The notes under the pieces were generated by a model. It saw only the letters and a list, made by a program, of their open reading frames with translations. It had not been told where the DNA came from and searched no databases. The position numbers were made by a program, and so were the translations under genes. A stretch of DNA of 64,000 bases from Herbidospora daliensis (GTDB taxonomy: Bacteria > Actinomycetota > Actinomycetes > Streptosporangiales > Streptosporangiaceae), in contig NZ_BBXF01000003.1 of the NCBI RefSeq assembly GCF_001570585.1, positions 283,353-347,352 of the forward strand. Reading direction: 5' to 3'. Shown here in pieces: positions 28,801 to 37,401 of the stretch (its first letter is position 1; every line of letters starts with the position of its first letter).

Positions 28801-30599
28801 CCGAGCAGCGCGGCCAGGTCGGGGGCGCTCGCGGGCCCGGCCGGCACGAAGACGTCGGACAGCTGGGACGCCTCGGTGAGGCCCAGCAGGCTGACGCACT
28901 CGTCGACGTCGGCCCGGAAGCGCGGCTCGGTCTCGTACAGGGCGGCGACCATGCCCGGGTACTGCTCGCCGACGCCGGCGATCAGGAACCCGGTCTTGCG
29001 GCCGACCGCCGTGTCGGTCCGGCCCAGTGGCCCGGCCGGGTCGGTGAGCAGCGCGGCGGCTTTGGCGTTGCCGTCGGCGACGACCACCTTGCGGTGGTTG
29101 AAGACCTTGCGGCCCTTCTGGAGGGTGTACGCGACGTCGCCCAGGTCCACGCCGGGGTCCGCGGCGATGCTCTCGCCCAGACGCACGGCCATCCGCTCGG
29201 CGGAGGCGGCCGACCGGGCCGACACCGGGAGGATCTGCCAGCGGCGCGGCCGTTCCGGGCGCGGGGCCGGAACGGGCGCCTCGACGATGATCGCGTGCGC
29301 GTTCGTGCCGCCCATGCCGAGCGAGCTGATCCCGGCGATGCGCGGCCGCTCGGCGCTGCGCGGCCAGGGAGTCGGGGTGGCCGTGACGTAGAACGGGCTG
29401 GTCTCGAAGTCGATCTCGGGGTTCGGCGAGGTGTAGTGCAGCGTCCCGGGGATCAGCTCGTGCCGCAGCGACTGGACGACCTTGATCAGGCCCGTCACGC
29501 CGGAGGCGCGGTCGAGGTGGCCGACGTTCGGCTTGATCGAGCCGAGCACGCAGTACTGCTTCTTCTCCGTCTGGCCGAACGCCTTGGTCAGCGCCGCGAC
29601 CTCCATCGGGTCGCCGACCTCGGTGGCGGTGCCGTGCGCCTCGACGTAGCCGATCTGCGACGGGTCGACGCCCGCCTTCTCGATCGCCTTGGACACGCAG
29701 CGGCGCTGGCCGTCGATGCTGGGGGCCAGGTAGCTGAACTTCATCGCGCCGTCGTTGTTGATGGCCGAGGCGCGGATCACCGCGAGCACGGTGTCGCGGT
29801 CCTCGATCGCCTTGCCCAGGCGCTTCAGCGCGACCACGGCAGCGCCGTCGCCGAACATGCTGCCCCGGCCCTGCGCGTCGAAGGTGCGCACGTGGCCGTC
29901 GGGCGACTCCTGGCCGCCCTCCTCCCACAGGTAGCCGGTCCGGTCCGGGATGCGGACCGAGACGCCGCCCGCGAGCGCCATGTCGCACTCGTCGCGGCGC
30001 AGCGCCTCGCTCGCCAGGTGCACCGCGACCAGCGAGGTCGAGCAGAACGTCTGCACGGTCACGCTCGGCCCCGACAGGTCGAGCCGGAACGAGACGTTCG
30101 TGGCGAGCGAGTCCTTGTCGTTGCCGATCATCAGCGCGGACGTGTCGATGCCCATGGCGAACGCCTGGAGCCGGGTCAGCAGGTAGCCGCTGATGTTCAT
30201 GCCGGCGAACACGCCGACCGAGCCGCGGCTCTCCGGCGAGCCGTACCCGGCCGACTCCAGCACCTCCCACACGCATTCGAGGAAGAGCCGCTGCTGCGGA
30301 TCGGCCAGCGTGGCCTCGCGCGGGTTGTAACCGAAGAACGCCGCGTCGAAGCCGCGGATCTCGTCGAGAACCGGCCGGCTCCGGACGTAGTTCGGCTTCG
30401 AGAACGTCGCCGCCGGCACGCCCGCCTCGATGAGTTCCTCATCGGAGAAACGCGTGAAGGATTCGACCCCGGTGCTGATGTTCCGCCAGAAAGTCTGGAC
30501 GTCATTTGCTCCCGGGAATCGACCGGCCATGCCGATGATCGCAATATCGGACTCGTCCGCGGGGTATTGCGAGCCGCCAGGTGGATGTTGCTGATCCAT
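25878..30599 (-). CDS. Modular type I polyketide synthase, one module: KS-AT-KR-ACP
   Basis: 1573 residues from ATG 30599, preferred over the in-frame GTG at 30617 because AGGGG lies 7 bp before the ATG. KS: Cys186 in TFCSTS, followed by EAHGTAT and NVGHLDR. AT: opens with GVGEQYPG, Ser645 in GYSLGE, HAFH at 741-744, so malonyl-type selection is expected. [10 protein letters not shown] near 1160, with intact Ser and Tyr (QVDYCAAN). ACP: Ser1501 in LGGNSL. The C-terminal tail is long, charged and basic at its end ([13 protein letters not shown]), with no standard docking helices. It is the first PKS gene of the - strand operon and is coupled to the AT-less module by ATGA. Its domain order and motifs are very close to module 2 of the bimodular + strand protein, suggesting duplication. 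Confidence 0.95.
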   Translation of the reverse strand: MDQQHPPGGSQYPADESDIAIIGMAGRFPGANDVQTFWRNISTGVESFTRFSDEELIEAGVPAATFSKPNYVRSRPVLDEIRGFDAAFFGYNPREATLADPQQRLFLECVWEVLESAGYGSPESRGSVGVFAGMNISGYLLTRLQAFAMGIDTSALMIGNDKDSLATNVSFRLDLSGPSVTVQTFCSTSLVAVHLASEALRRDECDMALAGGVSVRIPDRTGYLWEEGGQESPDGHVRTFDAQGRGSMFGDGAAVVALKRLGKAIEDRDTVLAVIRASAINNDGAMKFSYLAPSIDGQRRCVSKAIEKAGVDPSQIGYVEAHGTATEVGDPMEVAALTKAFGQTEKKQYCVLGSIKPNVGHLDRASGVTGLIKVVQSLRHELIPGTLHYTSPNPEIDFETSPFYVTATPTPWPRSAERPRIAGISSLGMGGTNAHAIIVEAPVPAPRPERPRRWQILPVSARSAASAERMAVRLGESIAADPGVDLGDVAYTLQKGRKVFNHRKVVVADGNAKAAALLTDPAGPLGRTDTAVGRKTGFLIAGVGEQYPGMVAALYETEPRFRADVDECVSLLGLTEASQLSDVFVPAGPASAPDLAALLGRTGTAAPASDPNAHLIQPAVFVAEYALARLLMSWGVKPEIMVGYSLGEYVAACLSGVLSLADALKLVAYRAKLITSQPEGGMLAVAADEKRLKAVLGDLGLDVAVRTGSQLVLAGPEDAVEAAAERLRAAEIGCRRLQTTHAFHSRMLDPVAAELTSWITANVTLNPPVIPYVSNVTGEIATADLVTDPGYWARHMCETVEFGAGLAHVLRGGDMTLTEIGPGQSLGALTRGHPDCDRNQWPLIVTTLPGQGDQVETLAATATAVGKLWLAGVPIDWDALHDGWDPGRVPLPTYPFDRQDYWLEIDQAALGTGVPMLDESDPTSIATALPRLPDERWINVPVWRQTAPQLVREEEQTKWLLFTDAGLADTLTGSVRAALDALGHEVVLVRPGDAYREDPDAFVVRPGSQEDVVAALRALGERGFQPERVVHLWTADPAPAEGDATQECLKRGLYTLVSFARAAVDLGLPTWALDIVTVGSQKVLTGDDVIPERNTLLGPTRLIPVEYPRVKTRLIDADAGTSPAALRGLLAELRADPADQVVALREGRRWTPGYEVLDAANIDRTDPVVDVRRGGTYLVTGGLGGIGLGMAELLAEKYQANLVLLGRTPVPPKDQWNQILAAPGTADEVRRRVEGLRRLEARGVGVVTVAGDVSKVADVRRAVDAAVERFGGLNGVLHCAGVPAVGLMQFKTVADIERTLAPKVAGSLALAEVLKDVPVDFLALYSSTTSATGGGAGQVDYCAANAFLDSFALSDPLPGALVTSVDWCEWTWNGWTEGLENYDEGSKQYFTWYRGLFGLSFEDGFEALVRVLNSGERHVVTSTQDFAPLVAMSRKSSIESHQATVKKLRDAFGRHPRPDLSTAFVEPQNETEEKIAEVWTEALGLESVGVHDNFFELGGNSLLGMEIIADVRKTLGLTYLPPHILYQSPTISSLAEAATAGEANEEQTADVREQQRTSRIEQRRNMLRSGRTS

Positions 30600-30641
30600 C
30601 AACACGCCCCTATTCACCGAATTTTTTAAGTGGGAATTCTT

Positions 30642-31436
30642 TTAGAGCAGCCCGCCGCGGCCCCAGCCGCGGGTGAGCCGGCGAATCGCGAAAACGCCGC
30701 AGACGAGCGCGATCCCCAGCAGGATCGCCGCGGGCAGCATCGTCCCGGCCGTGTCGCCGACGACGGCGGCCTGCAGCATCTTCAGGGCCCAGTAGCCCGG
30801 GGACAGCTGCGCGGCGACCTGCGCCCACTCGGGCATCAGGCTCAGCGGCACCAGCGCCCCGCCCAGGGAGCTGAGCGTCAGCGCGCCCACGTCGGCGATC
30901 ACGCTGAGCTCGCCGTGGCTGCGCACGATCGCGGCCAGCAGCGCGCCGATCGCCAGCAGCGTGAACGCCCAGACCAGGATCGACCCCAGGACCAGCGGGA
31001 CGTTCCCGGGCACGGGCAGGCCGATGACCAGGCAGCCGTACACCAGCAGGATGCTCTGCTGCGCGATCATCACCACGTAGATCGGCAGGGTCTTGCCGAT
31101 CAGCAGCTCGGCGGCCGGCGCCCGGCTCACCCGGAGCCGGTCCCAGGTCTTCCAGGTGCGCTCGGCCAGGATCGCGTTGCCCGCGATGGAGATCGCGAAC
31201 ACCGAGAACATGACCAGCAGCCCGGTCACCACCTTGGTGGTGCCGCCCTCGACCGCGCGGACGTACAGCGGCTTCAGGACCAGCATCAGGACCATCGGCA
31301 TGACCACGTAGCTGATCGTCTGGCCGGGGTCTCGGAGCCGGATGAGCGTGTTGTTGCCCGCCAGGGCGCGGATCCGGTAGAGGGACTCGCGCAGGGCGGC
31401 GGTCGGCCCCGGTCGGTAGCCGGTGTCAAGGAGCAT
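30642..31436 (-). CDS. ABC-2 type transporter permease of a drug/metabolite exporter (DrrB-like)
   Basis: 264 residues with about six hydrophobic segments and the layout of ABC-2 export permeases (a long cytoplasmic N-terminus, then paired membrane helices). It overlaps the end of the ATPase gene by 11 bp and stops about 40 bp before the PKS start, so exporter and PKS genes form one - strand operon. Export of, and self-resistance to, the polyketide is the natural inference; the substrate is not shown by the sequence. Confidence 0.88.
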   Translation of the reverse strand: MLLDTGYRPGPTAALRESLYRIRALAGNNTLIRLRDPGQTISYVVMPMVLMLVLKPLYVRAVEGGTTKVVTGLLVMFSVFAISIAGNAILAERTWKTWDRLRVSRAPAAELLIGKTLPIYVVMIAQQSILLVYGCLVIGLPVPGNVPLVLGSILVWAFTLLAIGALLAAIVRSHGELSVIADVGALTLSSLGGALVPLSLMPEWAQVAAQLSPGYWALKMLQAAVVGDTAGTMLPAAILLGIALVCGVFAIRRLTRGWGRGGLL

Positions 31437-32262
31437 CGCTGACCGCCAGGGATCGGTAGAGGTCGTCCAAGGAGGGGTTGTGGACCTCGATCGTGCTGAT
31501 GGGCCGCTCGGCGCGGCCCAGCAGGTCGATCAGGGTGGCGGCCGGCTGCGTGGTGGAGACGCGGACCTCCTCCTCGTTGTCGTGGATCAGCCGCACCTCC
31601 CCGGGCAGCCCGTCGACCAGCTCGTCGTAGGTGCCCCGCGCGATGATCTTCCCGCTGCGGGCCACCGCGATGGTCGCCTGCAGCTCGACCAGTTCGGGCA
31701 GGTAGTGGGTGGTGTAGACGATGGCCGCGCCGTCGCCCGCCCGCTGCTTGACGACGTCGAGCATCGCCTCGCGGGTCTCCAGGTCGGCGCCGGCGGTCGG
31801 CTCGTCGAGCAGCAGCAGACCGGGCCGGTGGATCAGCGCGGTGGCCGCCTGGACCCGCCGCTGCTGCCCGCCCGACAGGCCCGCCGTCCTGCGGTCGATG
31901 AACGAGCCGAGCCGCAGCGCCACGGTCAGCTCCTCGATGGCGCCGTCGAGCGCGGCCCGGCGCAGCCCCGCGAGCTTCCCGAACAGGTTGAGGTGCTCGC
32001 GCACGGTGACGGACGGGTAGAGCGCGATGTGCTGCGGCGCGACGCCCACCCGCCCCCGGCTCGCCGACGGCGGACGCCCGTCGATGGTCACGTGACCGGC
32101 GTCCTGACGGATCAGGTACGACACGATCTCCACGAAGGTCGTCTTGCCCGCGCCGTTGTGCCCGACCAGGCCGACGATCTCCCCGGCCGCCACACTCAGG
32201 CTGAATCCGTCCAGCGCCAGGACCGGGCCGTATCGCTTGACAAGATCGATGGCGTGCAGCAA
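31426..32262 (-). CDS. ABC transporter ATP-binding protein of a drug/metabolite exporter (DrrA-like)
   Basis: 278 residues from a TTG start at 32262, chosen because a ten-base perfect Shine-Dalgarno sequence lies 7 bp upstream and the conserved domain begins right after it. Walker A is GHNGAGKTT (near residue 35), the signature LSGGQQRR and Walker B LLLLDEPTAG; a C-terminal extension of about 70 residues is typical of DrrA-like subunits. It should energise the adjacent ABC-2 permease. As the first gene of the - strand PKS operon it is probably transcribed from the AT-rich region upstream. Upstream in-frame extension is possible but lacks conserved sequence. Confidence 0.9.
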   Translation of the reverse strand: MLHAIDLVKRYGPVLALDGFSLSVAAGEIVGLVGHNGAGKTTFVEIVSYLIRQDAGHVTIDGRPPSASRGRVGVAPQHIALYPSVTVREHLNLFGKLAGLRRAALDGAIEELTVALRLGSFIDRRTAGLSGGQQRRVQAATALIHRPGLLLLDEPTAGADLETREAMLDVVKQRAGDGAAIVYTTHYLPELVELQATIAVARSGKIIARGTYDELVDGLPGEVRLIHDNEEEVRVSTTQPAATLIDLLGRAERPISTIEVHNPSLDDLYRSLAVSDAP

Positions 32263-32266
32263 CGTG

Positions 32267-32276
32267 TCACCTCCTT
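32267..32276 (-). promoter_or_regulatory. Full-length Shine-Dalgarno sequence ahead of a TTG start
   Basis: Read on the - strand this is AAGGAGGTGA, a ten-base complement of the conserved end of 16S rRNA. It ends 4 bp, and its GGAGG core 7 bp, before the TTG at 32262. It fixes the start of the exporter ATPase. A maximal ribosome-binding site paired with a weak start codon suggests that initiation rate is set by the start codon or by leader structure. Confidence 0.85.
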
Positions 32277-32305
32277 GATTATTCACCTCGAAAAGACGCT
32301 TGCTT

Positions 32306-32321
32306 TTCGCGGGCCCGCGAA
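32306..32321. promoter_or_regulatory. Perfect 16-bp palindrome, possible operator of the PKS/exporter operon
   Basis: TTCGCGGGCCCGCGAA is a perfect palindrome. It overlaps one arm of another inverted repeat, a 7-bp stem at 32289-32295 and 32303-32309. It lies 44 bp upstream of the ATPase start, where a repressor would block transcription or where the RNA would fold into a leader hairpin. No adjacent TetR or MarR gene identifies a binding protein. Confidence 0.5.
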
Positions 32322-32357
32322 TTTGATAATTCGAATTCGACTGAAGAAATCGAGTTA

Positions 32358-32372
32358 CCGCTACAGTAGCGG
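32358..32372. promoter_or_regulatory. 15-bp inverted repeat, possible operator
   Basis: CCGCTAC-A-GTAGCGG has two perfect 7-bp arms around one base, the size and form of a small dimeric repressor site. It lies about 95 bp upstream of the exporter ATPase start and 225 bp upstream of the GT39 gene, so it more likely serves the - strand operon. Confidence 0.45.
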
Positions 32373-32597
32373 CGGCGGGCCCGGCCGCCATTGGCAGGAA
32401 GTGGCCGGGGAGAACCGGCCAGCGGCGGGCGGCTTGTCGCCGACAGGGGTCACCCCTACGCCCCGGCGGCGCAAAGACAGGGGTTGCGCGCGGCGCCGGG
32501 CCCGGCCCATTTCTGGCAGGCTGACCTGCGAGGACGGCCATTCTTGCTTGACATAAACCCGCTGTTCATATTGACCGGTTGATGTCAGAATCTTCGG

Positions 32598-34106
32598 GTG
32601 ACTATCGAACGCTCTGACACGAAGTTGCCGGAGGAAGGCGACAGTCGCCCCAGGGGGCTGCCATCCCTCGCGGCAGGCCCGCTCACCGCGGTCGCGGCGG
32701 CGCTCGCGGCCGTGCTGACCGCCCTGTCCGGCCGGTACGGATTCCACCGCGACGAGCTCTACTTCATGGTCGCCGGCGACCACCCCGACTTCGGCTACGT
32801 CGACCAGCCGCCGCTCACCCCCCTGCTCGCCCGCGCGAGCACCGCCCTGTTCGGCGACACCCCGTCGGCGCTGCGCGTCGTCGCCACGGTCTTCTGCGTG
32901 GCCTCGGTCGTGACCGTCGCCCTGATCGCCCGCGAACTCGGCGGCGACCGCCGGGTGCAGACCGTCGCCGCCTGCTGCGCGGCCACCTCCGGGATCGTCC
33001 TGGGCCTCGGCCACCTGCTCGCCACCGCGACCTTCGACATGCTCGCCTGGCTGGTCATCAGCCTGCTCGTGCTGCGCCTGCTGCGCACCGGCGACGGCCG
33101 GTGGTTCGTGGCGATCGGCGTCGCGGTCGGCGTCGGCATGGAGAACAAGCAGCTGCTCGGGCTGCTGGTGGTGGTCCTATTCGCGGCGCTGCTGCTGGTC
33201 GGGCCGCGCGACGTGCTGCGCACCCGCTGGTTGCCGATCGGCGCGCTCATCGCCCTGGTCCTCGCCGCGCCCAACCTGATCTGGAGCGCCGCCAACGGCT
33301 GGCCCCAGTTCGCGGTCGCGGCCGGCATCAGCGAAGACGGCGCCGACGACCGCGCGATGCTCCTGCCGCTGCTGATCGCGCAGCTCTCCCCGCTGTACCT
33401 GCCGCTCTGGGCGGCCGGGCTGGTCCGCCTGTGGCGCGACCCGTCGGTCCGGTGGGCCCGGCTGATCCCGGTGGCGACCCTGCTGCTCGTCGCCGCCGTG
33501 CAGATCGCGGGCGGCAAGTCCTACTACGTGCTGCCGCTGCTGATGGTGTCGATGGCGGCCGGCGTGGCGCCCGTCGTCCAGTGGGCCCGCACGCGCGTGC
33601 TGGTCGTCTGCATCGCGGTCGCGGCGGCCGTCAACGTCGTCATCGGGCTCCCGGTCCTGCCGCCCGCCGCCGCCGGGTTGCCGAACGCGCTCAACGCCGA
33701 GGTGGGGGAGCAGATCGGCTGGCCGGAGTTCGCCGACTCGGTCGCCGCCGCCTGGCAGCAGATCCCCGAAGCCGACCGCGCCCGCGCCGTCATCTTCGCC
33801 CAGAACTACGGCGAAGCCGCCGCCATCGCCCTGTACGGCCCCGAGCGCGGCCTCCCCGCCGCCTATTCGGGCCACATGAGCTACGCCGACTGGGGCCCGC
33901 CCCCCGACACCGCGAACGGCCCCGTCCTCCTCGTCCACGCCGCCGAGAACCGCCGCATCCCCGCGCGGTTCACCGACTGCCGCCTCATCGGCCCGGTCGA
34001 CGTCGGCCACGACCTCGACAACCAGGTCAGCGAGAACGTCATCCGCCTCTGCGGAGCCGCTCCCGTCCCCTGGTCCGCCCTCTGGCCGAGCCTCCGGAGC
34101 ACCTGA
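32598..34106 (+). CDS. Membrane glycosyltransferase, GT39/ArnT-like family
   Basis: 502 residues, GTG start. The protein has about ten hydrophobic segments. The first periplasmic loop carries FHRDELYF and a downstream DFGYVDQPPLTP, the conserved acidic motif of GT-C enzymes of the PMT/ArnT family, which transfer a sugar from a polyprenyl-phosphate donor on the outer face of the membrane. A C-terminal soluble part of about 130 residues follows. Donor and acceptor are unknown. It is divergent from the PKS/exporter operon, so it may belong to either the cluster (glycosylation-linked resistance) or the housekeeping background; the envelope locus 13 kb away could supply a polyprenyl-linked donor. 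Confidence 0.82.
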   Translation: MTIERSDTKLPEEGDSRPRGLPSLAAGPLTAVAAALAAVLTALSGRYGFHRDELYFMVAGDHPDFGYVDQPPLTPLLARASTALFGDTPSALRVVATVFCVASVVTVALIARELGGDRRVQTVAACCAATSGIVLGLGHLLATATFDMLAWLVISLLVLRLLRTGDGRWFVAIGVAVGVGMENKQLLGLLVVVLFAALLLVGPRDVLRTRWLPIGALIALVLAAPNLIWSAANGWPQFAVAAGISEDGADDRAMLLPLLIAQLSPLYLPLWAAGLVRLWRDPSVRWARLIPVATLLLVAAVQIAGGKSYYVLPLLMVSMAAGVAPVVQWARTRVLVVCIAVAAAVNVVIGLPVLPPAAAGLPNALNAEVGEQIGWPEFADSVAAAWQQIPEADRARAVIFAQNYGEAAAIALYGPERGLPAAYSGHMSYADWGPPPDTANGPVLLVHAAENRRIPARFTDCRLIGPVDVGHDLDNQVSENVIRLCGAAPVPWSALWPSLRST

Positions 34107-34185
34107 TGACGACCCCGATGAGCGGTGAGAAGATGTCACCGGCACGCCCGCCTATTGCGGCGCCGAAACCCTTAGCCTGGCTACC

Positions 34186-34875
34186 ATGCGCGTAGGTTGC
34201 CTGATCGGGTCGGGCCGCGACTGCGACATCTACGAGGCCGGAGCGGGCAAGGTCATCCGGCGGGCCAAAGACGGCCGCAGCCTCGAACGCGAAGCGTCCG
34301 TCATGCGCCACGCCAGCCGCGGCGGCTTCCCCGCGCCGCAGGTCTACGACGCCGACGGCCCCGACATCCTGATGGAGCGCCTCGACGGCCCGAGCCTCTT
34401 CCAGGACGCCGCCGCCCACCCGCGCAAGGTCCGCGACCACGGCCGGCTCCTCGCCGACCTGCTCACGAAGTTGTCCGCCGTCCGCGCCCCCGGCTGGCTG
34501 CCCGCCGTCTGCGTCGGCCACCACCTGCTCCACCTCGACCTCCACCCGCACAACGTCCTGCTCACCGGCGACGGCCCCCGCGTCATCGACTGGGCGACCG
34601 CCCGCCGGGGAGCCTGCGCCGCCGACGTCGCCGCCACCTGGCTGGCGCTCGCCTCCGGCCACGTCGACCCCCCGCTGCGCCGCAGCCGCGACCAGATGCT
34701 GGCGGCCTTCCTCGACCGCGTCGACCGCGAGGCGGCCCGGCCCTACCTGACCGTTATGGCGGACCGCCGCCGTACCGACCGAAACGCCGACGACGCGGAG
34801 ACGGCCGCCATCGACCGCCTCCTCGCCCGCGAACACACGACCCTCGAGGAGGCAGCCAATGGCAGATCGACGTGA
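34186..34875 (+). CDS. Small APH/kinase-fold phosphotransferase-like protein
   Basis: 229 residues. It contains the catalytic loop HLDLHPHN and a following VIDW, the aminoglycoside phosphotransferase/choline kinase arrangement for ATP and magnesium, and an N-terminal glycine-rich IGSGRDCDIYE strand. The substrate cannot be told. TAGCCT ends 7 bp before the ATG, which would fit a leaderless promoter, and no clear ribosome-binding site is visible. Its last 17 bp overlap the DUF1707 gene. Confidence 0.8.
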   Translation: MRVGCLIGSGRDCDIYEAGAGKVIRRAKDGRSLEREASVMRHASRGGFPAPQVYDADGPDILMERLDGPSLFQDAAAHPRKVRDHGRLLADLLTKLSAVRAPGWLPAVCVGHHLLHLDLHPHNVLLTGDGPRVIDWATARRGACAADVAATWLALASGHVDPPLRRSRDQMLAAFLDRVDREAARPYLTVMADRRRTDRNADDAETAAIDRLLAREHTTLEEAANGRST

Positions 34876-35299
34876 AGTCCGGGTATCCGACGCTGATCGC
34901 GAGGCCGCAGTCGCCCATCTGCTGGCCGCCGTCGACGAGGGCCGTCTCAGCCTCGACGAATACAACGACCGCATGAGCCGCGCCTACACCTCGGTCACCT
35001 TCGCCGACCTCGACAACCTCCTGGTCGACCTGCCCGACGCCCAGGCCGCGCCGACCGTCACCGCCACCCAGACCAGGGCCCCGGCGGTGGCGACGGGCGC
35101 GTTACCCCGCTGGCTCCGGGTGGTCTGGATCGCCTGGGTCGCCAAGGTCGCCCTCAACCTGGTGATCTGGGTCCTGCTCAGCGTGACCGAGGGCGAACTG
35201 CTCTACTTCTGGCCGATGTGGGTCATCATCCCGCCGGGCCTGGCCCTGCTCGCCGTCAGCTACGCCGTCACCGCTTCGCGGAAGAGCGTGGGCTCCTAA
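34859..35299 (+). CDS. DUF1707 (SHOCT-like) membrane protein
   Basis: 146 residues. Residues 5-60 match the actinobacterial DUF1707 domain (REVRVSDADREAAVAHL, then EGRLSLDEYNDR), a short helical module found at the N-terminus of small membrane proteins. Two hydrophobic segments follow in the last 60 residues. The function of the domain is not established. The start is supported by GAGGAGG about 7 bp upstream and lies inside the kinase-like gene, so the two are co-translated. Codon 82 is the rare leucine codon TTA. Confidence 0.85.
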   Translation: MADRREVRVSDADREAAVAHLLAAVDEGRLSLDEYNDRMSRAYTSVTFADLDNLLVDLPDAQAAPTVTATQTRAPAVATGALPRWLRVVWIAWVAKVALNLVIWVLLSVTEGELLYFWPMWVIIPPGLALLAVSYAVTASRKSVGS

Positions 35300-35316
35300 C
35301 GGCGAACGTCGATCAT

Positions 35317-35336
35317 CCCGGCGGGATCCCGCCGGG
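35317..35336. terminator. Bidirectional hairpin between convergent genes
   Basis: A 20-bp perfect palindrome (CCCGGCGG, GATC loop, CCGCCGGG) sits 18 bp after the DUF1707 stop and 15 bp before the end of the converging reductase gene. The stem is eight GC-rich pairs without a U-run, as is common for actinomycete terminators, and would act on both strands. Confidence 0.7.
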
Positions 35337-35350
35337 TGGTCGAGGCCACC

Positions 35351-35977
35351 TCAGACCCGGGTGAACGTCAGATGCGTGACCCCTGACGGCGTCGAAACCG
35401 CCTCGATCGTGTACGTCTCCTCCAGCGCCTCCAGCCCGTCCCAGAGCCTGACCCCACGGCCGAGCAGGATCGGCACCTGCACCACGTGCAGATGATCGAC
35501 CAGCCCCGCGGCGAGGAAGTCCCGGATGACCGTGGCCCCGCCGCCGACCCGCACGTCCAGGCCCCCGGCGGCCTCCCTGGCGACCGCGAGCGCCTCGGCG
35601 GGCGAGGCGTCCAGGAAGTGGTAGGTCGTGCCGCCGCCCATCTCGATCGACGGCCGCGGCCGGTGCGTGAGCACGAAGACGGGCGACCGGAACACCGGCG
35701 TGTCCCCCCACCACCCCCGCCAGTCGGGGTCGTCCTGCCAGCCGGGCGGCCCGAACTTCCCGGCCCCCATGATCTCCGCGCCGATTCCCTGCTCGTGCCG
35801 AGCCGCGAAGACGTGGTCGACGCCGGCGGCTCCCGTCTCGTGCCAGAAGCGGGTGGCGAACATCCACTCGTGCAGCCGTTCCCCGGCGTGCCCGAACGGC
35901 GCGTCGAGGGCCTGGCCGTCGCCGGTGCCGAAACCGTCGAGCGAGATCGAGAAGTTGTGCACGCGTACCGCGGACAT
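35351..35977 (-). CDS. Dihydrofolate reductase-family (RibD C-terminal-like) protein
   Basis: 208 residues. The sequence follows the RibD C-terminal/DHFR-like pattern: an N-terminal strand with FSISLDGFG, a central PVFVLTHRPR segment, a glycine-rich DVRVGGGATVIRDFL motif for the nucleotide, and VPILLGRGVRLW near the C-terminus. Such proteins are NADPH-dependent reductases of pterin- or riboflavin-like substrates, but most have no known substrate. The ATG has AAGGAG 7 bp upstream and its own upstream region of 140 bp, so it is probably a single-gene unit ended by the shared hairpin. Confidence 0.85.
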   Translation of the reverse strand: MSAVRVHNFSISLDGFGTGDGQALDAPFGHAGERLHEWMFATRFWHETGAAGVDHVFAARHEQGIGAEIMGAGKFGPPGWQDDPDWRGWWGDTPVFRSPVFVLTHRPRPSIEMGGGTTYHFLDASPAEALAVAREAAGGLDVRVGGGATVIRDFLAAGLVDHLHVVQVPILLGRGVRLWDGLEALEETYTIEAVSTPSGVTHLTFTRV

Positions 35978-36117
35978 GAGCGGGCTCCTTAGGTCGGGCT
36001 CTCACCGATGAGTCGGAGCCGCCGACCGGTTCTCTACCACCACGACGAACTTTTTCCGACCTGCTCGGCACCGGCACCAGCGGCCCCGAGTCGACCGCCA
36101 GAGCCGATCCCGTTCGG

Positions 36118-37275
36118 TCACGAGCCCGCGATGATCCGCCGCAGGTCGATGAACACGAGTTCCTGGCCGCGCTGGTAGGCGATGACGTCCCGGGTCGTGA
36201 CCTCGACCAAGAGCTCCTCGTGGGCTTCGCCCGTGTACTCGGGGATCACCACCCCGAGGTCGGCGACCTTCCCGGTCCGCAGGTCGATCAGTCTCCCGGT
36301 CCCCTCTTTGAGGTGCAGGAAGCGGTCGGCGGCCGGTGCGAGCCCGAGGCCCGGGATGGGGCGTTCATCCGATCCGTCACGGTTGCGCACGAACGACTGC
36401 TGCTCGCGCGAACCCGTGCAGACGGTCACCCCGCACTGCACGTAGAGTTCGCCGGGCCCGACGACGGCGTCGGCCGTCGCACCGGTCTCCAGGTCGACCA
36501 GATGACGGAACAGGAATTTGTCCTCCCCGCTCACGTCGGACGGCGTCCCCGCCCACGGCCACTCCAGCAGCGTCAGCCCCTGCCCGCCCGGCACCGGTGA
36601 CACCGTCCCACCCTCGACGGGCACGCTCAGCACGTCGCCGCCCTGCAGCGAGTAGATCAGCCGGTCGCCGACGAGCTGGATGCGCCCGAACGCGCCACGC
36701 GGCGACTGAGCCAACCGGACCGGCGGCCCTCCGGAGAACGGCGCCGCCCACACCTCGCCGTTCGTGTAACCGGCCTCGTTGACCCACCAGACGAGCCGGT
36801 CACCCGCCATCGCGTAACCACCGGAGAACCGCTCCTCCGGCTCGTTCACGTCGGTGATCTTGCGAAACCGCTTCGCGGCCAGGTCGTAGGCGTAGAAGGC
36901 GGCCGTACGTTCCAGGTCGATCCGGCTCCGCAACACGACGGTCCCGCGGTCGGCGAACAGGAGCCCTTCGAGAACGGTCCCGTCGTCCAGTTTCCGCGGC
37001 ACCGTCACCACGGCCTCCGGCCACACCTCCTCCACCAGCCCGAGGGTGGTCTGCGCGGGTGAGCCCGTCGTCGACGGAACCGCCTGCGGACCGACTGCCG
37101 GCTCGCCGCCGATCCCCGAAGCCGGATCCAGACGGACCACCTCCGGGCGGATCACGGTCACCGCCACGACGGCGACCGCCACGACGGCGGCCACGACCAG
37201 AACCGAGGCGAGCAACCGAGGCCGACCGATCGGATCCCGATCGGAGGTGGCGCGCAGGTCGTCGTCGACGGTCAC
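36118..37275 (-). CDS. Membrane-anchored propeller-like protein of unknown function
   Basis: 385 residues from GTG 37275, chosen because AGGAG lies 6 bp upstream. A single membrane segment is at about 22-45 (LLASVLVVAAVVAVAVVAV), then a Pro/Thr/Ser-rich linker. The remaining 290 residues have repeated short strands with GDRLVWWV-, GDRLIYSL- and KFLFRHLV-type motifs, as in TolB- or WD-like beta-propellers. The bulk should be outside the cytoplasm. It is divergent from the ECF sigma gene, separated by 162 bp, so it may belong to that regulon as a sensor or output; this is inference from position only. Confidence 0.7.
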   Translation of the reverse strand: MTVDDDLRATSDRDPIGRPRLLASVLVVAAVVAVAVVAVTVIRPEVVRLDPASGIGGEPAVGPQAVPSTTGSPAQTTLGLVEEVWPEAVVTVPRKLDDGTVLEGLLFADRGTVVLRSRIDLERTAAFYAYDLAAKRFRKITDVNEPEERFSGGYAMAGDRLVWWVNEAGYTNGEVWAAPFSGGPPVRLAQSPRGAFGRIQLVGDRLIYSLQGGDVLSVPVEGGTVSPVPGGQGLTLLEWPWAGTPSDVSGEDKFLFRHLVDLETGATADAVVGPGELYVQCGVTVCTGSREQQSFVRNRDGSDERPIPGLGLAPAADRFLHLKEGTGRLIDLRTGKVADLGVVIPEYTGEAHEELLVEVTTRDVIAYQRGQELVFIDLRRIIAGS

Positions 37276-37401
37276 CGAAGGCTCCTGTCGTCGGGGGAGT
37301 CTCGCCGCTGGCAGCTCGAAGCCTAGCCAGACCGTCGGCCGCGCAGGTGATCTCGCGCGCCTGCATCGGGAACGACGTTCTCCGTCGATTTCACTCGTCT
37401 T

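Larger units (their letters stand above)
32263..32597. other. Divergent intergenic region between the PKS/exporter operon and the GT39 gene
   Basis: 335 bp without a gene. The part at 32280-32380 is strikingly AT-rich for this window and holds three inverted repeats, so it probably contains the promoter and operator of the - strand PKS operon. The part at 32390-32520 is GC-rich and shows nothing recognisable. At 32548-32553 a TTGACA box faces the GT39 gene, with a weak TATTGA 15 bp further on; this spacing is short, so the promoter call is tentative. Confidence 0.6.

Noticed and set aside
36000-36117. A small gene between the reductase and the propeller-like protein
   Set aside because: No start with a ribosome-binding site and no frame with plausible codon usage; the stretch is most simply the upstream region of the reductase gene.
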